DNA of 64,000 nt from Gymnorhina tibicen (taxonomy: Eukaryota; Chordata; Aves; Passeriformes; Artamidae): the NCBI GenBank assembly GCA_013399875.1, contig VXAZ01002267.1:2039053-2103052 (forward strand), read 5' to 3'. Shown piece after piece: positions 23,787 through 35,687 of this stretch (positions are counted from its first letter, which is position 1; the number at the start of each line of letters is the position of its first letter). Below the pieces are notes generated by a model that had not been told where the DNA came from, did no database searches, and worked only from the letters and a program-made list of their open reading frames with translations. Position numbers and translations under genes: made by a program.

Positions 23787-25819
23787 CAGGTCCAAACCCA
23801 GCACCCACTCTGAGTATCAGCTGGATGTGTAGAAGGAACAGTCTGTGCCCATAAACCTCCTTCCCAGCTGTGCAGAGCCCCTGGGAGATTTTCCCTGCCA
23901 AGGCAATCAGCAGCCTCCCAGGATGACACCCGGCAAAAGGCAAGGACCTGTTCAGGGGAAGAAAGTGTTCTTATCACTTTCATGGACTTGTCACTGAGAC
24001 CTGGCAACCTTGCAGGGAATCAGGGACTGTGTTCCCACTGGTTTAAGGTGAGATCACACATGTCTCCAGGGAAGAGTGTGCTGGGGGAAATCACCACAGT
24101 AAAATGCAAACATTCCTCTGAAATTCACTGTTGTTCGTAGCTGGAAGGACTTTGAACATCCAAACTGTGAAACTTTAGGTTTGCACAGGAAAACTGCAAG
24201 CTCTGCCGAGCTCCTGGACGTATGATTGACCTTAATTGCATTTTACCAGTGCAGTTTTCTATTCAGAGCCTCCTCAGCAGGACTTGCCCTGGCCAAGGAG
24301 GGATTGAGCACAGAGGGTCCCCAGCCACAACCACTCAGTGCCCTGCTCCTGAGTGCCAGACTTGCTTTGACACCTGATTTTTGTGCTCTATCAGGAAGAC
24401 AGTAGAGACAAGCACAAAAGGAGAGAAGAACAGGAACCTGGACACCGTCTGAGGACTTCTCTGCCTCCAAGGATCTACTTAAGCCTGGATTAAAGCCCTG
24501 AAATATCATCTCATTGAGGGAAAAAGCCCTCATTTTGTTCTGTGCTTGTCCAGCGTCTACAACTGCTGGCTCCTTGGAGCTTGACTTCATTTTTAACCTA
24601 TATTATTACAAGTGATAAATACATTAATGAGAATATCTTCAACCAAGAACATGGAATAAATTCATAGACCCTTTTTCAGTGGGAAAGTCCTGCTGTCCTC
24701 TCTTATCACGTGAACCACTGAGGCAGGCCAGGATGATCCTGCACATGACGCAGCGTGGCAGTGAGAAATTGGGAATCTGTTTCCTCATGCTCCCTGATCC
24801 AGGGTCTCTAACACACTTAAAAAGTCAGTGTATAAACTTCCCTCTCCTTCAAGTGCTTGGGAACACAGTGTCCCCAAGAGGGTGGTTGGGAGGTACCTTT
24901 GTCATGGCATTTCTGGGTGAAATCTGAATTTTTATAGGGCAGGGGTGTGTCTGTGTGTGTGTGGGAGGGCAGGGTAGAAAAGAACCAGTCCAAGCCCAAG
25001 TATTTGTTGAGAGTGACATGGTGGAGGATGAGATTGTGTCCACAGGTCTCAAAGAAGGTTCTCTCTCTTATTTCTCTGCTGGGAATGGAGTTGCTATTTG
25101 AGGTTGATGCTGGGGGCTTTTTCTTTACTTTTTTTTTTCTTTTTCCCAATTTGATTCCTTTAATAAGAAGCAGCTTTCCTGTTTCCATTTAAAGTTGTTA
25201 AGCTGTGGCATCAATGTGCCTGGATGTGTCTCTGTGTGTGTCTCCAGTCCATTGTGAAACACAAACCAGAATATCAAGTCTCTGCATTACCTTAGATCGT
25301 GTTTTTTATCTGATATTGAATTAAGTAAAGGGCTTAATGTTCAAAGTGGTGTTTGGGGAGTTACTTGCACAAATTCTGTTATTGCTGTTAATGGGATTTG
25401 TGCAGATTGCTTTGAAGATGAGTCCCTTCATGTGGAATAGGGAAAGACATTCTAAATTATAACTTATTTCAGACAAATCTATCTTTAACTTTTTACTGAT
25501 AGAGCATTAGAGACAGGCAAAAAGGCACTTGCTGAATTTTTTATTACTATTATTGACAGGCATGTGAGGACAGGTTTGATTCAGATAATCGAGTGGATAT
25601 TTGGCTAATTTTTAGAAGTGGACAGAAGGGGACTTTAAATTTTGGAATAATGATAAAATTTGGTGACATTTCAGAAAAACTACAAAGCTGGAAAGAAATG
25701 ATAATGAGATATTTCCTAGACACCACCTTACAATGCAGACTAAATACTGATGGAAATTAATTTAGAGAGTGGACATCTCAGCCTGCAGCTCAGTAGTGCC
25801 TCAGTTATTTCACCAAGCC
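23787..25819. other. Non-coding stretch
   Basis: No gene or repeat family is recognised. A short GT-rich stretch is at about 24944-24962, and T-runs lie near 25125-25145. Confidence 0.5.
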
Positions 25820-25914
25820 ATGACACCAGTGGAAGGTGTCCCTGCCCAGGGCAGGGGGTGGAACAAGATGATCTTTAAGGTCCCTTCCAACCCGAACCAT
25901 TCTGTGATTCTATG
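25820..25914 (+). mobile_element. CR1 LINE 3' end
   Basis: The fragment contains AAGGTGTCCCTGCCC, GATGATCTTTAAGGTCCC and TTCCAACCCGAACC, and ends in ATTCTGTGATTCTATG. That is the typical CR1 3' terminus with its 8-bp terminal repeats. Confidence 0.92.
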
Positions 25915-27980
25915 ACCACCCTGGTTTTAAGATGTGGCCAGGAACGGAAAAGAGCAGGCAAGTCTGGCTGATGGGACTGTAGAGGAAAAGGTTTGAGGAT
26001 CCAGCTTTTTCTGGAGAAATCTCATCCCTTCTGACTCCGGAGAGGAGTCAGATCAGGTTTGTCTTATTCAAGCTGAGAACAGGGAAGTCGGCACTGATCA
26101 GGACACCTGAGGGCTGAGGGTTGCAGCCACCAATGCAGAGCAGGACAGCAATATTATAAGTATTATTTAATTTTCAGGTGCCTGGGCGGAGAGTTTCTCA
26201 GCTGACTCCAGCCAAGGCTGGAGACTGTGATAGCCCCAGGGCATCCAAGACATGAATGGGATGGCAAAGCCAAGGAAAAGTCACACCCTCTTGGAGCAGC
26301 AGAAGTGGCATTTTGAGTTCTCTCAGGCAGAGGTAAACACCTGCGTTGGGTCTACTCATTCATGTCCCACCTGGATTTCTGCCTCTGCAGCTTCCCTGGC
26401 TGTACCAGGTGCATTCATAGACACTGAAATGTTTCCAGACATGGGGACTTCCATTATCCTTTTTAGCAGAACCAAGATCCACACTCCTTTGTTGTTTCTG
26501 TCTCTGAAGAGATATGTGGGGTGATAACCACCCTGGTCCAGGCAGCTCCTCTAAGATGGATGAGCAGTTTAATGCTTTTCTCACTGCTGAGCTTGCAGCG
26601 AAGATTTGTGGGCTGCTTCCTCCTCAGATCCTTGCAACCCCTATCTTTTATCCTCTGATCTGGATAACAAAGCTGACAGAAGTTGTATAAATTACAGTCT
26701 TTGGAGTATTAATGGCCTGTTTCTAAATGATTAATTACAGAGGACCTCTTGCATTCACAGATCAGCATTAGTGAGTCACGCAGTATTATTCCACAATATC
26801 TCTTCCTCAGTCAGCCTGTCCTGGATGGAAACAGGTTGGTAGTTTCTGAGCAGAGAGGTGTGAAGAAGTGACAGGAGGAGAAAGAGTTAGTTTGGACTTT
26901 TATGCTTTTTCTGCTTGTCATAACTACCCAAATATAGGTTTGTGGCTCAGAGTAAACATGGAGGAATTTAATGCTCTCAACCCACAAGCCAAGGTTACTC
27001 TGTGGCTTTAGAGGGAGCAGTTCTTGCTTCACTGAGTGGTCCCATCCCCGCTGTGTTCCTCCTCCTTTATACCTCATGCTGACATCAATATTTTGGCAGT
27101 TGGGAAATCCATCTGGTTAAAGACTAACCCACGTTGAAAAGCTCTCAGCTGGCTCATTTTCCCAGTCTATCTACCTGGATGTACAAGCTCTTCCATCAAT
27201 GTTTTGGGATAGGGAGGAAGAGGCACTTGGGAGGGAAAGGAGGAAAGCATTGTCTTTTTCAGCTGCACGTGGATTTATATTGGAATCAGGAGCAGGAGTT
27301 GCCGCAGTCCTAAGGACAAGGACAGACCCTTCTTCATACCACATGCAGAACAGGAGAGTTGTGTCTCACACAGCTCAGTTATCCACACCTTTCACTTACA
27401 TAGAAACTTGTCTCAGTATATTTTTGCTCCATTAAAAAGAAAATCTATGATTTTGAAATGAGATTTCCCTCTTCCCCTCCCAAAAACCTGAAAAGGGAGT
27501 ACTCAGCTGTATCTTCAGGCACTTCTAAAAAACTGTCCCTAAGGGAGCAACTATTTACCACAAGCCCAAACAGGTATTTTGCTAAATAAAATGATTCCCT
27601 GATAAAGCAGTTCCCAAGGCAGAGAGGGACAAGAGCAAGGACAGCTTAAGAGACTTTAACTGTCTCCCGTTTCCAGCAGGAAGCAGGCCGAAGGAATAAT
27701 TGTTAATTGCTGTTAGTTGTTAATTGCTTGCCTGGTCCATCTGCAAAGTGTCCATTAGGAACTAATGAAACCTTGAAAGAGCTTGGATGGGTGTGTTGTT
27801 CTCTGGCTCTACAACTTTTTTTCTCTATAGCAGGAGCAGGGTGAGTTTTCCACTGAGCTTTGTTTAGAAGGATGCTCAGAGCTTCTGACCCTGCCGTGTG
27901 TTTTCAGCCATGCCAGAGGGGCACATCACTGGGAAGAGTTTCATTTCTTCCACAGTATGGTGAGTATTTTGATATTATTT
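25915..27980. other. Non-coding stretch
   Basis: No exon, RNA gene or repeat family is recognised in this interval. Confidence 0.5.
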
Positions 27981-28145
27981 TCATAGAATCACAGAGTGGT
28001 TTGGGTTGGATGGGACCTTAAAGATCCCCTTGTTCCAACCCCCTGCCATGGGCAGGGACACCTTCCACTGTCCCAGGCTGCCCCAAGCCCTGTCCAACCT
28101 GACCTTGAACATTTCCAGGGATGGGGCACAACCCACCAAAAGAGG
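27981..28145 (-). mobile_element. CR1 LINE 3' end, reverse orientation
   Basis: The + strand begins TCATAGAATCACAGAG and continues GGGTTGGATGGGACCTTAAA, then CCCTGCCATGGGCAGGGACA and CCCCAAGCCCTGTCCAACC. This is the reverse complement of a CR1 3' terminus. The 5' truncation point is near 28145. Confidence 0.92.
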
Positions 28146-31100
28146 TCTTCAGGACACCCATTTCTGCTATTCTGCCTCCCAATAGCACGTTCTTGTGCAA
28201 ATAAATTTAAGGGCAATTCATCTGGAGCAAATATTGACACTGAGCTCAGAAAAGGAACCAAAAAATCCACTTTTCATTCCCACCATTAATATTGGGAAAA
28301 AAAGTGTCTGTCTGTTGACAGACATCTCCCCTTATCAAGCCTTTTACCTTATCCAGCCTTATTATTTTATTCATATTTTAGTCAAATCTGGAGGCACTGG
28401 GCTGCACATGGGACAGGAAGATGGCAAATCAGTACCAGGAGCTGCACTTGAGGAGCTGCCTCACCTCCTGCCAGCCACTGCATCTATTTCACGTATTTTT
28501 TTCCATCTCCTTGTCTGTAAAATGTGCAAAGTGTTGCTTACTGCACTTCAAGAATCTTGTGAGTTCCTTAGCTGTGGATAACTAAATATTATGACATATA
28601 AAAGCACAGGGTATAGATATATCGTAGACTTCACACTTGTATTTCACACTCTCTATTAATGTGGCACTCCACAGTGACATGATATTTACCAAAAACTTCC
28701 TGGAAGCAGATTCAAATTTTTTTTTTTTTTTCCAAGGCTAAAAACTGTTAAGCTCAGTGTTTATCTGCAATGGCAAGGCAAGGTGCTCAATGAATGGTAA
28801 TGAAAGGTTTCTAGTCCTAAAAATAGCCTTTCCTATGCTGAGGAAAGAAAAAGAAAGAAAAAAAACCCTGTGAGATTTTTCTGGCATTAAGGCAGTCAAA
28901 TTGTCTTTTTAAATAGTGTGAAAATTGACAGATTATAAAAAATAGAGAGAACAATCACCGGAGAGTGTACGATAATCTGGCAATATGGAAATTACAAATC
29001 TTAATATTTCCCCAGAGCCAATGAAATATGCAAAGGAACAACTGCATAATGCAGCAGGCTCTGCATAACCCCAAGGTAGCTTGAGTTAGCAAGATGTTCT
29101 ATCCCAGCTGGTTTTTCTCTTGGTTAATAACAAATCCACCAAATTACTTCAATGGTGGAGGACAGAAAAATCCTCTCTGAAGTTCAATTGTTGCACAAAG
29201 CTGTTCCATTAAATATCCAGATTTAATGATGCTCTGGTAGTTCCTGATCTTGCTGAATTCTTTACTGCAATGTGAGAAGTCAGTTGTTCTAAATTGGTGC
29301 AGCTGCCATCAGCATTCAGTTGCCATAATGGATTTTCTTGGTGATCCATCAAACCCGGGTTTTCCTCCAGCAGAAACCAGCAAGCCATCCGGAACTGTGG
29401 GGAGGTTTGTTCCCTGATCCACGCTCTCCAGCTTGTAACTGGTTTCCTTTTTTAAATCACAACACTTTCCTGCAAATTTGGAAGAAATCTGAATGGATGT
29501 CACATCCAGGATTCCTGCCTCTTTGGTAATGAAACTGCTGAGTAATTCCTTCTTTAGAGAAGATCAATTCCTTCTGTAAAAACAACAAAATATTTTAGCT
29601 AATGTCAGTCACAACATGACAAGGGTGGTATGTTCCTGCAGACAAACAGCAGCATCAAACTCACCAAGCAGAGTCTGCAGAATGTGAGTTTTGCTTAAGA
29701 GTTTCTTTTTTTCCAAGAGCTTTTGTTTGTTTTCAGTGCCCGAGCTGCATTTGGAATAATGGATTGCAGCAATTTCAACATACAGCAGAAAATTCAGCCC
29801 GAGCTCGCTCAGGCTCCTGATTCAGAAGAGCACTTCAACATGTGCTTAATTTAAGCATATACTTGAGGGTCTGAAGGGCTGAACAACACACTTGTGCCCC
29901 TCCAGTTAGAGATTACTCAAATCGTGCTGCAGCACAGACCAGCAACAAAAGATGACTCAACCCATCTTCCCCTAAAGCAGAGCTGGAAGCAACTCCAATG
30001 GATGAAAAACCTACTTCTGACAAAAAATACAAGGATATGCCTATACTTGGAGTTACACAGGCATGTTCTGGGCTAAACTAATCAGGGAGGTACTGGTAGG
30101 ACTGTCCAGAGAGTCCTGAATGTAGAAATTGGACATAAAACATTGAAATCAGACTGTTTTATTCAATCCCTCTCCAGTTTTCATGGAAGGCAGTTGCTTG
30201 ATGAAGTGACGCTTGCTTTGCCTGGAGAGATGATGTTGACAGTTCATGGTTGACCTGCCTTAGGTCCAGAGTTACTAAACTTAGGGCACCATGCAATAAA
30301 CTTTGCATTGTGCTAGACCTGGACAAGTGGTTTTCTTTGAAAGCAAGGCTCTGCACCAGTCAGATTTTATCATTCTAAGCTTCCACTGAAAACCTTCCAG
30401 CTTCCAGTAGTTCTGACTGTAATTCTCCCAAACACTGGTGCTTCAGACAGGAAATCCTCCTCACACATCTTCCCTTTTGACAACTAAACCAACCTGCCTT
30501 GAAGTGCTTGGGCTTAGAAGATTTCGATAATGGTTTCGATGCAAGTTAATCATCTCCCTTCCCTCTCTTTACAAACTAGGGATTTTTTTTGTTAAATATG
30601 CTGGTTGCCCCTGGATCAACAAGCCAGAACAAATATAATCCTCCAGTAGCAAGAGGAGCAGCCCTTTTTCAGGGGGAGCAATCAATCCCCTCCAGCGACA
30701 CGTGCCTAATGGATCTGTCTCTTTCATTAGCTCTGGGCTCCTAATAACCACTGTCTTTGCCAAATGAGGGATGTGTTATGTCGGCCTCCTCTGCCGTCTT
30801 CTCCTCCCTTCCCTGCCTTGTCAGCAGCATGCTAATTTATGTAATCAATTCATAGTACTGCTTAATGAATAGCTTTGAAGTCGTTAGATTCATCTGCTGG
30901 TAAAGGGGCTGATTGGTCAGCCTCTGAATCGTTTCCATTTTCTGAGGCTCGAAAGTGTCAGCCAACATAATTGCTTTAGAAACACCCTTGGGAGACACTT
31001 GGGAAGTAGCTGTACAATCCCTCTTTATATTTAAGTGGAAGACAAAGTGGAACAATAATAATACTTAGCATTTTTACCACACTTCATATCATTAAAATGC

Positions 31101-31349
31101 TTCCCCAAACATTAACTAATTCTTGCAGTATGCCCAAAAGGTGAATTATTGCTTCACTTACACAGAAGAGAGTTAGCAGTAAAGACAGTAGATCTCAAGC
31201 CTCTTGGACGCTGCAGCTGATGGGTACTTTCATGCTCAGGAAGGTGTAAACCCAGATTCACAATGTCCCTATGGATATCCCTGGGGAATGTGAGCTCCAG
31301 GATTTTAAGCCACCCAGAAGACAGAAATCTCCACTGGCTTGTAAAAGGC
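28146..31349. other. Non-coding stretch with a possible regulatory block at its end
   Basis: T-runs occur at 28719-28732. No gene is recognised. The part from about 30690 is listed separately as a candidate regulatory block. Confidence 0.5.
30690..31060. promoter_or_regulatory. Candidate conserved non-coding element
   Basis: This block is free of recognisable repeats. It has homeodomain-like TAAT and ATTA cores and isolated CpGs (for example near 30781, 30881, 30929 and 30950) in a gene-poor interval. That texture is common in developmental enhancers, but I cannot test conservation here, so this is a suggestion only. Confidence 0.25.
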
Positions 31350-31444
31350 ACATGGTGGGACTCTTGGGGTGGTCCTGTGCAGGGCCAGGAGCCGGACTTG
31401 ATGATCCTTGTGGGTCCCTTCCAACTCGGGATGTTCTGTGATTT
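31350..31444 (+). mobile_element. CR1 LINE 3' end
   Basis: The fragment contains GGAGCCGGACTTGATGATCC, TGGGTCCCTTCCAACTCGG and GATGTTCTGTGATTTG. This is a CR1 subfamily 3' end with a partly decayed terminal repeat. Confidence 0.88.
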
Positions 31445-32422
31445 GTCTGAAATACTGGGAACACTTCTGAAGATGTTATCCTGCTCCTCTCAGGAACGTG
31501 GTCCTGATGGAGGCACACGGGCAGCCACTCACAACTTGCAATTGCTGTGCTTTGGGGCAGCAAGACTTTTGATCTGGATTAACAGCTCAGTGGATGCCAG
31601 CCAAGTGCTCTTCTGTCTTCACATCCAAGTCCTGACCTCCTGATGGAGAAAGCTTGTTGAATTCCCACCCCAAATTGGATGTGCCTGGAGGGGACCCTGT
31701 GCAGGTGGAATTTGCTGCTTGGGTCAGACGCTCAGGTGTGTGCTCAGCCAGCCCCACCTGCACAGATGCAGGCTGGGACAACAACAAAAACACACAGATT
31801 TAGCTCAGAAATGGAAAGCAGAAGGTGAGATTTCCTTTCAGCTCAACTGTCTGCTACCAACAGAGTTGAGTACTTCTCTAACGAGTTGAGAACTTTCAAA
31901 CACAGCCGGTTTTTCAGTGCTTTGTAATGTTTATTCTGACTGCACAGTGAGCTGTGATGCAGGGTGCCCTCTGGCCACACCAGCTCAGTAATGACTCTGG
32001 CATTTCTGACAGAGACTAATAGCAGAAATTGTTATCAACATTTTTAGCAAAATACTGCAAGCTAGAAATTGGATTTCTCCTCTTCCTGCATCCTCCTTCA
32101 CTCGTTAATGAGCTACTTCTTCAAGGTGCCAATGGTAAAGCTGTAAAGTGAGCTGGGCAATTTATTTTCTGGGCTTGAGACCCTTAGACACAGAAATACA
32201 GAGTTATTTATTTTAATGCATCATTCACATAAAATTACATCACGCTTTACAGGTGTAGCAGGAAGAAAAGTTCCTTATCCCAGGGACTTAGAAGGAGATA
32301 TTGATGAGATGCCAGAGCAAAATGAACATGAGATGAAGAAATCTCTCACTCCAGGTGTAGGTGAGGGTGGTGAGAACAGCTTTTGCTATTCATTACCATG
32401 GGGACTTTGGGAATTTGGGAGT
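31445..32422. other. Non-coding stretch
   Basis: No gene or repeat family is recognised. Confidence 0.5.
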
Positions 32423-33092
32423 TGTCCTGGGTTACAGTGTATTCTATTACCATGAGCTGTTGAAACCAGGTGTAGCGACGTTCCTTGCCTCCTCCCTCGG
32501 GACTATCTCCTGTTAATGGGCCCAACACTGCCTTGCTGTATGACTCAGAGGTAACCCGAACCTGGGCTATCTCCTGTTAATGGGCCCATCAGTGCCCTGC
32601 CCCATGACTCACCATCCCATTGTGAGATGCTCCGCCCAGGGGGAAGGAGCCAAGTGTTCCCACCAGGATAAAATCTGGGGTTTGGAACAGCACAAGCAGC
32701 CTTACCTGCTGGGATCCCAGAGGACAAGGACTGCACCACCACTGGATTGTCAGAGGAGGACCAGACTTCTCTTCTACAAGGTCACTGCTTCAACAGGACC
32801 ATTTCAAGGAGAACTGCAGCTACCACTGCATTGGACTGCTACCAACACCCTGCCTGGCAGGGTGCCAGGTTGTACCCCTGACTCTGTCAGGCTTTAAACC
32901 AGTTTCTCTGTATTATTGTTTTGTTATATGTATATATATTAGTAAAAACTGTTATTCCCATTTCCTCATATCTTTGCCTGAAAGCCCCTTAATTTCAAAT
33001 TTATAATAATTAGGAGGGAAGGGGGTCGTATTTTCCATTCCAAGGGGGGCTCCTGCCTTCCTTAGCAGACACCTGTCTTTCAAACCAAGACA
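32423..33092 (+). mobile_element. Solo LTR of an endogenous retrovirus (family A, copy 1)
   Basis: The 670-bp element starts TGTCCTGG and ends CCAAGACA, an inverted pair typical of LTR termini. It is flanked by GGAGT (32418-32422) and GCAGT (33093-33097), a 5-bp target duplication with one difference. A GC box (CCGCCC, 32632-32637) and a TATA-like GATAAAATC (32667-32675) support + as the sense strand. No internal retroviral sequence adjoins it, so it is a recombined solo LTR. A diverged sister copy lies at 55156-55668. The 5-bp duplication suggests an ERVL-like or ERV1-like origin. Confidence 0.85.
32503..32612 (+). repeat. 64-bp spaced direct duplication inside the LTR promoter region
   Basis: CTATCTCCTGTTAATGGGCC starts at 32503 and again at 32567, each followed by a diverged CC(A/T)GTATGACTCA-like segment. 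The sister LTR at 55156-55668 has only one copy, so the duplication arose within this copy or its sublineage, upstream of the TATA-like box. Confidence 0.85.
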
Positions 33093-35533
33093 GCAGTGGA
33101 CAAGACATTTCTTTCTTGATAGGGATATTTGGACTATTTTTTAAATCACTGGAGAGGTGCAGCATTTCCAGTAGAATGATTTCTCCTGCACTAGTTCAGA
33201 TGTTTAAAATCAGATCAGGGATCAGTAATGCTGTGTTTCCAGTTCCCTGTTTCCCATAGTGGCCAACAGCATATCTGTAACTACTTCCAGTGCAGGTGTT
33301 TCCACCTACAGTCATAGATATTTCTGGACTGATGTTACCTGTGTAGTAAAATTGCTTTCCTTCATATTCTCCTCCCTTTCCAGAGCACCCTAATTCTCTG
33401 AAGTTGTTTTTCAGGCTGTAGAGATATATAAGTTATCTCATAATGGATGGATGAGCTTTACTCTTTGTCTGTGGAAACTCAGGCATGCATCATCAGCAAG
33501 AATCTATTTTATAAGCATATTAATCTTTTTATTAAGGTAGGAATATATTAATATTTATGGGTATATGAACATCTCTATTAATATTTTAAGGAAAATACAG
33601 AAAACAGAATATTCAAGTGTGCAAGCATGTGCCAATCACTATCAGTGCTGCCCCAAAAATGAACCTCTCTTGTCTGTCCTGTGCCACATCAGCCCCATGG
33701 GGATCATCTCAGGCATCCCAGGAGGGCACAGCCAGTCCTAGAGGTCTCTGTGTGAGCAACAGCCTTGTGCCTGGACTGAGTTGTGGAGCACAGCAAAGAG
33801 AAAAAGGCACTGAAGGGGTTGGGAGAGGTTATCCAAGAGGCCTGATGGAGGATGAGCCCACCCAGAGGTCACAAAGGATCTGGGAGTGTAGACACTGGTG
33901 TTTAAAAGGAAATTCCCTTTAAGCCTTTGGGAAACAATCTAATCTGCTGCACACTGACAGGTGACATCAGGGAAGGACCGTGACAAGATCTTGATTCTTT
34001 AATCCAGGTAGTCAGGGATGAAGGAAATATGTTCCAGAAAGGAGACAACTTGAACATGGGCTTTTCGCAGGCAGGAACAGTGATCCTTGGAGGATTTTTT
34101 TTTTCCCTACTTTTCTACTTTCCTGTTAGTGTTTTCCTTCCATTTGCTGCGAAGGCACGGTGCTGCTCTCCCATTTTTAGTTCCAGGGGAATGGAGACAA
34201 AAAAAGAGACTTTCCCTGTGATCACAGAGGGGCAGCATCTGGTTTTCCAGGGAAAGGTTGCAATACCAGCCCATCCCAGGTGGGGGATGCACCTGCTGAC
34301 AGGGACCCCCAGGATGTGTGTAACCCTACAGAGGTACCTGCGCCAGCCAGACCCACAAAGTCACCACGAGAGGTGGTGCAGGGAAGTTGGGAGTTTGTCC
34401 CTGAGAGGGAGCATGAGGTGAAGCCAGGATGGACAGGGACACAGGGGACAGCAGGGACAGTCTGTGTGGGTCCTGGCCATCACTTTGTTGGTTCTACTTC
34501 TGGGGGAGTTGAACATCACTCACCTTGTCATGGTCTCCAGCCCATGCTACCACAGATACCCAGCATGTTAACACCTTGCCAGCCCTTCTGCATTGTTCAT
34601 CCAGCCTCAGTTTTAATCTCCAGAGAAGTTTAAACAAGAAAACCACCACCAGCAACCAAAAGGCTTTGCCTTCACAGTGGAAGCAGTTTAATTTCTTGAC
34701 AGAATTCCAAAGCAATCCCTTTACCTGCAGTATCTCATACAATTACTGACAGCATTGAGAGGAAAAACCTTGTCCTTGCTGCTCAAGAATGTCCAAGGGA
34801 CCCTAATGCACTGTTATTATTTTGCAAGAACTCCTTTCATTCATGATTTATTTGATTTGATTTATAAAGGGTGACAGCAAAGCAGTTGTCACCTCTTCTT
34901 CCCCTGCAGATGTCAGGTCTGAGCAGAGGCAAGAGGTGAGTGGTGCTTGGTGACAGGTTCTTGCCAAGGTTGAGATATGGGGCCTTTCTGTTTTATTCTC
35001 CATCTAAATTAGTTACTGAAAGAGATTTCCCTGGTGGGAAATGCATTTCAATATTTATTTCCTACCTGACACTTTATTATTCTTTTATTGAGTGGAATGT
35101 GTTCTTGCTCTCAGAGTAGGTTTTCATGCAGAACTCGCTATAACACTGCTTTGATTTATAAACTCACACTGGGTGCCTGATCCTGCTGACTGTGCAAAAT
35201 GAAAAACTTTCTGGGGGCTGACCCCTTGTCCACCCTTAAAATTAAAGATAATGCAAGCATCGAGTTCAACGTGACTCAGGATGGAAATAATAAACTTTTT
35301 TTTCATATTAAAACAACAAAAAAAAGAGAGTTGGGGGGCACCTAACACAACATTCTTATGAATTAGCAGAAATGCTTCATTCAAAGTGTTTTATTTATAA
35401 TTTGGTAATTTGTGACAATAGGAAAATAGACTGAGGTGGTTTTTATCCACTGGGGAAAGGAGCAGCTCAGGTTTTGGAGACTCCAAAGTCTCAGGTGTTG
35501 TTCACTACCTCTCTCTGCCTGGGAGGATGAAAA
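33093..35533. other. Non-coding stretch
   Basis: No exon, RNA gene or known repeat family is recognised here. Confidence 0.5.
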
Positions 35534-35606
35534 TCATAGAACCATTAAGTTTGGGAAAGACCTCTTAGGACGTTGAGTCCAGCCATTAACTGAGCACCAT
35601 AAATGA
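35534..35606 (-). mobile_element. CR1 LINE 3' end, reverse orientation (left of inverted pair)
   Basis: The + strand begins AATCATAGAACCATTAAGTT and continues GACCTCTTAGGACGTTGAGTCCAGCC (described in part), the reverse complement of a CR1 3' end. It abuts an opposite CR1 end at 35607. Confidence 0.8.
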
Positions 35607-35687
35607 TTGGTGATGATCTGCATCGTGGCGTTGGACTAACTGGCCTTTAAAGGTCCCTTCCAACCCGAAGAATTCTATAATTCTATG
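35607..35687 (+). mobile_element. CR1 LINE 3' end (right of inverted pair)
   Basis: The fragment contains GTTGGACTAACTGGCCTTTA and GGTCCCTTCCAACCC, and ends ATTCTATAATTCTATGG. This is a CR1 3' terminus on the + strand, directly adjoining the reverse copy on its left. Confidence 0.88.

Noticed and set aside
23088..24007. Several 200-254 codon open frames on both strands rich in Lys-Glu-Gly-Arg or Phe-Pro-Ser-Leu repeats
   Set aside because: They are translations of the 12-bp purine array, whose period is a multiple of three and lacks stop codons. They are not genes.
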